From positions 37,702,019 to 37,766,018 of the forward strand of contig CM017563.1 in assembly GCA_007844125.1 (NCBI GenBank): DNA of 64,000 nt, in the 5' to 3' direction. The position numbers were made by a program, and so were the translations under genes. This DNA is from Sinonovacula constricta. Lineage: Eukaryota > Mollusca > Bivalvia > Cardiida > Solecurtidae. The notes beneath the pieces are model-generated. The model was not told the DNA's origin, made no database searches, and was given only the letters and a program-made list of their open reading frames with translations. Positions 56,055 through 64,000 of the stretch are shown piece after piece; within the stretch, counting starts at the first letter, position 1; each line of letters opens with the position of its first letter.

Positions 56055-56120
56055 ATATAATTATAGTAGTAGTAGTAGTAGTAGTAGCAGCAGCAGCAGC
56101 GGTAGTAGTTGTAGTAGGTA
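56055..56120 (+). repeat. Short TAG/CAG array
   Basis: Counterpart of the much longer CTA array at 42,750-43,250. Confidence 0.9.
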
Positions 56121-56129
56121 GTAATGCTG

Positions 56130-57650
56130 ACAGTACTTGTACAAAATGTTCGTGATGTATTCGAAAATGAGTCATACTCGAAAATTTATTCTGCGAGATT
56201 TATTCTGTGTACATTTTAAGATTTGTTCGTTTCCATAAAGTGACTAATTATAGCTGTCCATAACCTCATTTCCTATGTATTTAAATAAGTCTGAATATCA
56301 AACATTCTATCAACCGGTTTGTCTCAGTGATAAAAACAAGGAATAAGGCTTTTAAAAGATGTAAGGAAACAAATGTTTAATAAATAAATTATTTAAATTA
56401 ATTAATATTTATTAATTAATCTATTTATTTATCGTTATATAATATAAAGTGACACCTGTAAAAAAACGAAACGCGTACATAGCTTGTCTGACCGTTGGTT
56501 CATATGAAACAAAAGACCAAAATAACAGAAAAAACATATATTTATACTATAAATGCATCAATTGCTACAGTGACGCTTAAAGATAACGCCTGGTGCACTC
56601 TGTAACTTTCTAAACGTTTGATTTTATATTCTTTTCGGTTCCCTTGCATTTAGATACTATTGCGGTAGTAACGCAATGGAAGAAAAATGTAGCTTCGTAG
56701 ACATTTGTTTTCACAAAACTGTTCGAGGTATTCTGGCAACATCAAGTTCGACGAAGGTTAATTATACAAGGATGTTATGTAGTAATCATTGAGATGTTCG
56801 AGTAGCTCAAGGCTCGCATCATCGCATACTGCCATTTTTTTAGTAATATACATGTTATAAACATGGGCTGATTGTAGTAAATTTCATGTCCATAAACGAT
56901 ATTGTTTCTATACGAAATTTGTTTTCTTCAATATAGAGATTTAATTATCCAATTAAAAGTCGATCCCTTATAAAGGTTGTACAGTATGTAAATCGAGAAC
57001 GCCGCATTTCCCTGGCAATATACCTGTTTTCCGGTATACCGCGACGGCCCTACAGGACACCATGATTTGACATATAAGCATAAGGCACGACTGCCTTAAG
57101 CATTTTTTTTTGTTGAATCGATAAATCCACACCTATATGAATGATCTTTTAAATAAAAAATAAAACTTTAATTGCATAATCCTTTATAATATGGCATCAA
57201 TACGGAGCAAAATACGTTTGTTTTTGGTTTTAGCAGAATACACCTTAAAGTTTCCACTAAACAAGCATAAGATTAAATAATGTTTTACTAAACAACACAG
57301 TGAAGTTGAATGAGCGAATTTCGTCGTTCACTAAAATTAAATTATTTTAGTTTATTTAATTTCACGCAATTTATCATCTTGTCATTTTTGGATCGATAAA
57401 CTGGTGGACAAGATATTTAGTATTTAACACTATTTTTTTATATTTGTCAAGATGAGTGAAACACATACATGTATGAAACAATTTTTAAATGCAATAAATA
57501 TAACCAAATGCGTTACTATTTATACCTTTTTATACATGTACATATACTATATCCAATTTACCGCATGATTGTTGTTAAATGTTATAAAATGGCAGTAAAA
57601 TATTATCTATAAATAGTGGATGTTTTATATATTTGCTTCTTCATCATGTT
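56130..57650. other. Right-arm DNA without recognised genes
   Basis: Contains inverse matches to 42,480-42,750 and 39,460-39,700. The rest (about 56,800-57,630) is AT-rich without counterpart or gene. Confidence 0.55.
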
Positions 57651-57669
57651 CAAATGTTATAACATTGTT

Positions 57670-57819
57670 TCTCCGCCTCTCTTTCTCTGACTATCTGTCT
57701 CTCTCTCTCTCTTTATCGATCTGTCGCACTTTCTTTTTTGCTATCTACCCTCTGTTTTCTCTTCCTCTCTCTCACTCACTCACTCACTCACTCACTCAAA
57801 CATCATCATCATCATCATA

Positions 57820-57850
<31 letters not shown>
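57670..57850 (+). repeat. TCTC, CTCA and CATCAT microsatellites
   Basis: Degenerate CT repeats followed by CTCACTCACTC and CATCATCATC. They occupy the place of the GA/GACA array in the left arm. Confidence 0.93.
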
Positions 57851-58099
57851 TGAAAAAATGCCACCATAGTGTTGATTCAACGGTATAATGCTAACATCAT
57901 TTGTTGATAAATGTAGTTATGAGTCATGAATGTGTTCAAGTTTGTTTCTGGGATACTGATTATTTTGATAAAATCTGAAAGTAAGTATGTGAGGTTCGAA
58001 CCAGCATGCCGCCATATGTCCGCAGGTGAACAAGCTACGAAGTACGGTAGCAAAAAGTAATTTTGCCATTGTATTTCTAAATAAAAGTTATTTAAGCTG

Positions 58100-58455
58100 A
58101 ACAGTTCAAAAGAAAATAGACCAACCCGGAAGCGAGTCCGTTTGCCCCATCATCGGGACACGAGTTTATGTAGTAAACGTTCGTTTTCTAGAAGCTGTAT
58201 GACTGAACGATGCACTCGGAACACACCAGCTTGTTTTTCGGACTTGTCCGGATACTTACGAGTTGTGACGACTTTGAACGTTGATTACCGACGGTGCCAA
58301 GCAGTTACAGTTAAGTACAGTTATATGCCCATTATGGGATCATAAGAAAAATCAATTAAATTAAAAAGAATTTGGGGACCACGATAATATTTTCATTAAT
58401 ATCAAGCATAGAATTATTCAACAATTGAATGACATGGACGTATTAGGTATAGTCC
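58100..58455 (+). repeat. Dispersed repeat R, proximal part (right arm)
   Basis: Inverse of 38,260-38,620 and similar to 6,120-6,345 and 6,745-6,870. The distal part of R is displaced to 60,373-60,766 by a 1.9-kb insertion. Confidence 0.7.
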
Positions 58456-58538
58456 TGTTTAATAACCCTTGTTATCTCCCTTCGTGGAGTTATCGTTCGT
58501 TTTGCGTACAACTTCCGGTGAGCAAAAAAACAAACAAG

Positions 58539-58854
58539 ATGGCGTCTGAAAACAATGGAATCGGTGATCTGTGCAAATTTTCAAAATTATCAGTGCGTGA
58601 ACTGAAAGACCTTCTTAGAGAAAGAGGTGCGCATGTATCCGGGAATCGTCCGGAACTTATAATACGCAATAGAAAAGCTTGGTACACGAACATTAAGTGA
58701 CATTAAATTGGACGACGAAGAAGACCGCATCAAACGCGAAGGAGAGTTGTTTGTAACGCCATTCGGGGAGAATCTTACAAAACCTAGCTCTATCTATATT
58801 CAGTTTACATTTTCCAAATACCGAAATGCAACCGCTTTGCTACCTTACATATAG
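58539..58854 (+). pseudogene. SAP-domain protein N-terminal fragment, frameshifted
   Basis: ATG at 58,539 in good context (AAGATGGCG) opens MASENNGIGDLCKFSKL. The next residues, SVRELKDLLRERGAHVSG then NRPELIIRNRKAW, match the helix-turn-helix core of the SAP DNA-binding motif (L-x-x-x-x-L-K-x-x-L-x-x-x-G, then G-x-x-x-E-L-x-x-R). The frame ends at TGA (58,698-58,700). The shifted frame continues as LGTRTLSDIKLDDEEDRIKR and GELFVTPFGE to TAG at 58,852-58,854. So one indel near 58,675-58,685 separates two parts of a once longer protein. From memory, multicopy bivalve proteins begin with such a SAP motif and carry SWIM and YqaJ-like exonuclease domains further on; neither domain is visible here. 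A 3'-truncated pseudogene is the best reading. Confidence 0.6.
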
Positions 58855-58859
58855 AGCAT

Positions 58860-60372
58860 TGTGTCAACTAAAGGCAAATTGTCGGAGACCATTTTTAGTG
58901 GACATGACCTCAGTAGGAATGCATTTTTTTTAAATAAAAGATGTTTAACCTGATCTGATGGGGAACATTCTTAACTTAATCAAATTTCTTCAGTTAGAGA
59001 TATGATTTTGTTGAAAAAGTGTGGACATATCTTAAGCTAGACACACTGAAAACAGACTTAATTTTTCAGATGTCAATATTTTGTTTGAAAATCCATCTAT
59101 ATGATGTCATTCTGTTTCAGGATACTGTCATGTACATGCATTTTAATTGAAAATTTAAAAATACGTGATTATTATAAAAAAAAAATAGTATTTCATTATA
59201 TGTAACTACTTGTATTAAGATTTCTCTCAATACAGTCTCCCTGTGTAGACAAAAATTTAGTCATTACAAATTTTCAGCAGATGAAATCCTAGTGGTAAAT
59301 TACATTTCTTCTTTTGTTAAGGAAATTCAATATAAATGTCCTATCCGATACCTTGTTTTATGTTCATATAAACATTGCTTTCTCCTCTTTCTAATTGACA
59401 TAATATGACAAATATACAAATGCAGACATAACATGTCAATACATAGTTTACACAATCTTGTTTTGTGAATTTCATCTCTGATGGTTATCACATAATATAC
59501 GAATTGACATAAAATTGAGAAGCATGGTCTTGTATATGTCGGGTGCGGGAATAGCCGTACCACTACATTCTCGTCCCGGAATAGTCGTACCGAATTGGGA
59601 ATAGTTGTATCATATATGAATTATATTTTCCCATATTAGTGACATACTTGCTGCCAGGCATTGTATCTATCGCACTGGATTGCGCGCATTCTTGCTGTAA
59701 CAAAACGGTTGCAATTTACGCATTGGAAAGCCATTACAGTTTGGCTTGTTTGGAGAGACTGAATTTTTATCAGAATGATTCTGATTCAATCGGATTCTAT
59801 ATATATCTTATTTGACAAACTGTTGACAATAGACACAACTGCGAAGTGTTCGTTACTTACAAGTTCCCTCGTATCTTTGATTGATTAAAATTAATCGTAA
59901 TTAACTTTGTTCTTTATTTGTCGTCCAATAAGCGGTCATCTTAAACTGATAGTTCTTTCATAAATTAACATGTAATAAGCGGCCACTCAACAAAACCTGA
60001 AGGTCAACGTGTGACCGTCAGTTGTTTTTATTGCTGTCATGCACTAGAGGTGTGACTGTTAATGACCTTTGTACAAATTCGCTGCTGTTAACGTCACGTG
60101 ATGGTCTTTGTTTCGATTCGCGTAACCTATTAATCGCAGCCATTGTTTGATACTTGAATAATAATAAATGCATCGATTATTCTTTTATCTTTCGACATTG
60201 TCATAGATTATACATTTTCCATAAACAACAAAACTTGAGACGCTTTGGAGTTTTGATTATGCCGTGAGTGATGCACACACAATTCCCCACCCACTTTTGA
60301 AACTTTGTTGTCTACGACGAATCTGCACGGTATAGGATTCTCCTTGGTGTATTTTCCCTCTAGAGAACATGG
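58860..60372. other. Remainder of the 1.9-kb insertion
   Basis: AT-rich, with a short repeat of GGAATAGCCGTACC / GGAATAGTCGTACC at about 59,548-59,600. No further coding sequence recognised. Confidence 0.5.
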
Positions 60373-60766
60373 TAGTCTTTAGTGTAAGACACCAATATCG
60401 CTGAACTCCTTATTATAAACAAAGAAACGAACTGGAATTTTCAGTAAGCACTCATTTTATAAATCTATCGACATCGATTATTCTATATTGCATTTGCATT
60501 GTACAAATCTGTCACTGGTCTAATTTTTGAAAAGTCTATATTTAGTACCTTGTGTACAGTCGGTATTTTACGCTAAAATCCAAAACAGCGCTCAACAGTT
60601 GCAACAGGTGTTTGTTGGTTGATTTTCTTTTCATACAAAAAAAAAAATATAGAATTATATTTACATAACGCAATGATGTTTAAACACAACAAACTAAACA
60701 TTTTAAAAATATAAACATCAATTAAGTTTATTCAGTTACCAATAAATTTTAAAAGGTAACACACAC
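60373..60766 (+). repeat. Dispersed repeat R, distal part (right arm)
   Basis: Begins at TAGTGTAAGACACCAA and passes TTGCAACAGGTGTTTG. Inverse of 37,858-38,250 and similar to 7,050-7,312. Confidence 0.75.
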
Positions 60767-60825
60767 ACACACACATACACACACACAAACACACACACAT
60801 ACACACAAACACACACACACGAAAA
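60757..60825 (+). repeat. (CA)n microsatellite
   Basis: ACACACAC with ATAC and AAAC interruptions. Confidence 0.95.
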
Positions 60826-60829
60826 AGAA

Positions 60830-61355
60830 ACATGCTTAACTCTTATGTGTACAATTTATATTATCATTCTCTGAAAAAACAAATCGAAAGTAGAAAAGGT
60901 ACACAAAAAGCACTCTTCACCTGGCAACTGTACTTGTTATTTGCCAGAGTATGTTCATTTGTCGCAAAAGCTGCAATAATTGGCGAGAAAGCTTATAAAC
61001 GATGCATTTTATTCAGTGAATTTGCTACATCGAAAAGCACAAATGGTTATAAGACAACAGCGAAATAAGGACAGGCGCAGAAAGTAAGTTTGACGTTCTT
61101 TTATTACATCGATTTCGCTAAGTGCTTGATTTAAATAGCGGGTGTCTGTTTCGAGCTATGTAGGTCATACCGACCTACGATCAGCAATTACAAATGTGTA
61201 ACAATGGGGTGCTATCTTGTCGGTCGCGTGTCATCTTTATTTGTTTTCAATATAGCGTCATGATTATGCATTGTTTACATTGGTGACCAACGTGCTTATC
61301 ACGAAGATAGTTAAGTTTACACTAGTATTCGCCTACCCAAAAAACTTATTTTTTC
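60830..61355. other. Open stretch with donor-like end; no gene assigned
   Basis: A plus-strand frame (60,832-61,068) and the related mini-exon-like peptide ending at about 61,082 are described at 54,905-54,962. No domain recognised. Confidence 0.4.
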
Positions 61356-61358
61356 TTT

Positions 61359-61365
61359 CACTTTT

Positions 61366-61413
<48 letters not shown>

Positions 61414-61460
61414 TGTTCTTTCTTTCTTGTTTCTTTCTTTCTCTTTCTTTTTTCTTTCGT
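61359..61460 (+). repeat. (TTTC)n microsatellite
   Basis: CTTT units for about 60 bases, then degenerate. Present only in the right arm. Confidence 0.96.
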
Positions 61461-61739
61461 GAAGGTTTACATGCACGCACAATAGCTTGAGTTCGTGTGC
61501 ATTCGTCTTTTCGCTCGTGCGTGCGTGTGCGTCCTTGGAGTATGCGAGCGTATGTGCACATGCGTGTTTGCGCGGGAATGTGTGTATGAAGGTGCACGCA
61601 AGAAGAAATGGAACATTGTTATGGATAAATTTTCCCGAAACTATATTACACAATATAAGATACAGTGACATTGATAGTGTTGGATGGTAATCTGAATTTA
61701 AATCGTTGTCATGTAAACAATGGGTTCTTTGTTAGTGGG

Positions 61740-62235
61740 GACGATGGCAGTTAGTGATAATCGTAGTGGAGACTGTAATGGTAGCAGTTGAGATCTTATT
61801 AAGGACGGTAATTGTAGTAGTGGAAATCGTAGTAATTACGATAGCAGAAGTATGGATAATCGTAGTTGAGACTGTAATAGTAGTAGTTTGTAGCCGTAGT
61901 GGGACGGTGATGGCAGACGTCGTAATGGTAGTAGCAGCAGTCGTATAGGGACGGTTGCAGTAGTAGTGGTAATCGAAGTGGGAACGGTTGCAGCAGTAGC
62001 GATAATTGTAGTGCGGACGGTGGTTGTGGCAGTGGTTATCATGGCGGTTGGCGTTGGTGGACGTAGCTGGGATGGAAGAATAGATTATTGTAATGAGGCA
62101 ATGTTATAGTGATGGCAATCGTTGTGGGTATGTTGGTAGATACAGCGTTAGTCGTGGGTATAAGAAGTGGTATTGGTAGCGAGATCGATTGTAAAGTAGT
62201 GATAATCGTAGTTGTTACAGTGGTTGTAACAGTTT
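61740..62235 (+). repeat. Degenerate TAG/GTGG triplet-like tract
   Basis: Imperfect GTAGTAGT, GTGG and ATCGTAGT words with a loose ~30-base rhythm, in register with the adjacent mucin-like repeat. Val-rich and Thr-rich frames are mostly compositional. Confidence 0.6.
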
Positions 62236-62653
62236 AAATTATAGTCGTCCTAGCTGTGATAGATAAAGTGGGCATCGTAGATGAAGCAGTGGTAGTTCCC
62301 GAACTCATCGCAGTGGTGACGGTGGACCATTTTGTTGTAGTGATCATAGTACTGGAGATGGAGGAAAGGGTTGTTATGGTGACCATCGTGGTGGAAGCGG
62401 TAGTAGTTGGAGTGGTTATCGTACTTGAAGCAGTAGTAGTTGGAGTGGTTATCGTGCTTGAAGCAATAGTAGTTGGAGTGGTTAACGTACTTGAAGCAGT
62501 AGTAGTTGGAGTGGTTATTGTTTTTGAAGCAGTAGTAGTTGGAATGGTTATCGTACTTGAAGCGGTAGTAGTTGGAGTCGTTATCGTACTTGAGGCGGTA
62601 GTAGTTGGAGCGGTTATCGTATTTGTAGCAGTAGTAGTTGTGGTTGTCATCAC
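62236..62653 (-). CDS. Thr/Ser-rich mucin-like repeat region (right arm), possibly exonic
   Basis: The minus strand is open for 139 codons. About seven 33-bp units encode STITTPTTTAS with small changes, then TMVTITTLSSISSTMITTTK, STVTTAM and TTASSTMPTLSITARTTII before TAA at 62,234-62,236. The 33-bp unit length keeps frame, and substitutions mostly preserve Thr/Ser/Pro, which favours a coding origin. The left arm has one to two units and no stop at this point because the sequence reads into a donor-like GTGTGT. Upstream, an insertion holding repeat Y (62,660-62,850) separates it from the shared ACT-rich start. No signal peptide found; a non-coding minisatellite remains possible. Confidence 0.35.
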
Positions 62654-62659
62654 AGTGGT

Positions 62660-62850
62660 CCGGATCGTATTGAAAGCAGAGTTGTTTCCCAGCCGACGCT
62701 CCTTTTGTCCTGTGTCTTTTCAAATTTTGATATATGTTGAAATGCTACCAGGACTTATTATGTCATATTCGCTTATTCCTTGTAGCGGTCAGCGGAATAG
62801 AATTGGTGGATGTTCTATTATTAATCGCTGTGGTAGTGGTGGTCGTTGAA
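62660..62850 (+). repeat. Insertion with dispersed repeat Y (right arm only)
   Basis: CCTTTTGTCCTGTGTCTTTT and the TATGTCATATTCGCTTATTC part match repeat Y. The left arm lacks this piece between its two Thr-rich frames. Confidence 0.6.
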
Positions 62851-62889
62851 GTGGTCATAGTAGCAACTGTTGTAGGGGTGGCAGTAGTC

Positions 62890-63245
62890 CAAACCCGCTT
62901 TGAAATGTGATAGCCAACAGTTTGCCTATATCAAATACATGTAACAATTTCTGACCCTTGTTAGAGGTATTTGTACATACATATTTTGCCAAACAACAAC
63001 AACAAAACAACAAAACAGATAAACAAACAAACAAACAAAATACAACAACTCTTGTGTAATGAAGGATGATTTTGAACACTATCGTAATTACGGTACAATA
63101 CAACTCATAAAAAGCACCCTAATCACTTTTAAATCTAAACATAAGCAAAATTCAGTTTTCTGCTAAAAACAGAAACTGACATCACAGTGGATTACCCGGA
63201 CGACTAATAGCTTTTCCGCAGTATATATACCAAATAAACTACCCC
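62890..63245. mobile_element. TTAA-type MITE relic (right arm)
   Basis: Inverse copy of 37,205-37,550, with AACAGTTTGCCTATATCAAA at its end and TTTTCTGCTAAAAACAGAAA inside. Confidence 0.55.
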
Positions 63246-64000
63246 CATAGGGGGTTTAAGAATATAGTTTTAAATAGTTTAAGTAAAGTCCCTTCACATA
63301 GGAAAAAGGGAAATGGTATCCCTTGCTCTGGGCATGATATTATAATGAAATTTAGCTGTTTGGCCTGAAACCAGCTTTCCTATAGCTGCTTTATTTGCAT
63401 AGAAGCTTCTTCAGGTGGCATTGGCTACAAAAGTTGCTAATATTGAAAACAATTATAAGTTGTTATGTTCTATTTATTGCAGTTTCAAACTTTCAGGGGT
63501 GTTTACTGCGTGACGTCAAGTCTCTATCTTACCGATATTGAACTGTTACATATTAGGAAGTTTATTCATATTTAAAAATAGATCAATGCTAATAGACTGG
63601 CTGTTAGGACAAGAAGGGCATTACGTATTGCTGTAAAAAAGGGATATTCCATGAGCGTGTTTAATGTTTTATATTTGGGTGCTTCATGGGGTGCGTTTTA
63701 CGCGTAAATAGGGGCATACACTCATGTCGAAAAAAAGACGGGTCTTTTTTTCGTAGCTTAGGTCGTTGATGTTGTTGATAAAGATGTATTTTAGTGAACT
63801 ACTGCTCGTTTAATGTATTATCGTTGACAGAAATAGCCCATTATAGGCAAACATTATCCATTGACTCGTGACAAGCCACACACTCAGAGTCACGCGCGCG
63901 CAAAATCTACAATCACAAGGTCATATGCTTAAGTATACTGAGAGGAAAACAAATCCACAACGCGAGAAGCAATAAATTAAGAATCAGTATTATTAAATAA
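63245..64000. other. Right-arm end, no gene recognised
   Basis: Inverse of 36,475-37,205, including an ACCCCCATAGGGGGT hairpin at about 63,241-63,255. The arm continues beyond the window. Confidence 0.6.

Larger units (their letters stand above)
58455..60372. mobile_element. ~1.9-kb insertion in the right arm
   Basis: Homology with the left arm stops after GACGTATTAGGTATAG and resumes at GTAGTCTTTAGTGTAAGACA. The left arm passes between these points in under 30 bases, as does the parallel repeat R pattern at 7 kb. The insert carries the SAP fragment at its left end. No terminal inverted repeat or clear target duplication was found, so the mechanism is open. Confidence 0.6.
55045..64000. repeat. 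Large inverted repeat, right arm (runs off the window)
   Basis: Inverse of 36,475-46,085; matched blocks are given there. It carries two pieces missing from the left arm: about 58,455-60,370 (with the SAP fragment) and about 60,767-62,235 (with CA and TTTC microsatellites). Confidence 0.9.

Noticed and set aside
61333..61671. Lys/Glu-rich frame resembling a coiled coil
   Set aside because: Complement of a TTTC microsatellite.
1..64000. LINE or LTR retrotransposon with reverse transcriptase
   Set aside because: I looked for Y/F-x-D-D, RNase H and integrase-like motifs in the longer frames and saw none. SINE-2 and SINE-1 imply a LINE elsewhere in the genome.

Overview
This is nuclear DNA of an animal, most likely a mollusc and probably a bivalve. 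The evidence is AT-rich sequence with very few long open frames, GT-AG exon signals, several tRNA-derived SINE families, many microsatellites and minisatellites, small inverted-repeat transposons, and tandem exons of a TNF-ligand-like gene (a family expanded in bivalves). No bacterial operon, rRNA, CRISPR array or complete tRNA gene is seen. The species assignment is inference.

Layout. (1) 1-8,560 is one copy of a segmental duplication whose second copy lies at about 46,455-54,600. It carries a decayed gene with QEEADTR, PDTD and Cys-rich (CXC-like) motifs, a RecQ-like helicase fragment, TTAA-flanked MITEs, a 60-bp and a 31-bp tandem repeat, and a truncated SINE. (2) 8,700-13,000 and 17,180-21,250 are tandem copies of a unit holding, on the minus strand, two exons that together encode a TNF homology domain. 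The 17-21 kb copy is open and its exon phases match. The 8.7-13 kb copy has a nonsense codon and a GC donor. In both, the intron between the exons is almost filled by a 55-56-bp minisatellite. (3) 28.1-30.5 kb holds a minus-strand exon for a single-pass membrane protein with TNF-ligand-like topology, next to a ~0.8-kb tandem duplication that contains a decayed copy of that exon's end. (4) 30.6-36.4 kb is a patchwork of SINEs, MITEs and triplet repeats. (5) About 36,475-46,085 and 55,045-64,000 (running off the window) are the two arms of a large, indel-rich inverted repeat. The spacer between them contains the second copy of the 8.5-kb duplication. The right arm carries a 1.9-kb insertion with a frameshifted SAP-domain gene fragment. 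Both arms carry a Thr/Ser-rich mucin-like repeat region.

The only genes with credible host function are the TNF-like exons and, less surely, the membrane exon at 29.6-30.1 kb, which could belong to the same gene or to a tandem paralogue. The other coding sequence recognised is remnant, transposon-like multicopy material (CXC/EADTR, RecQ-like, SAP), and most of the window is repeats. Alignments were made by eye, so boundaries of repeat blocks are approximate (tens of bases). No percentages of identity are given because none were computed.
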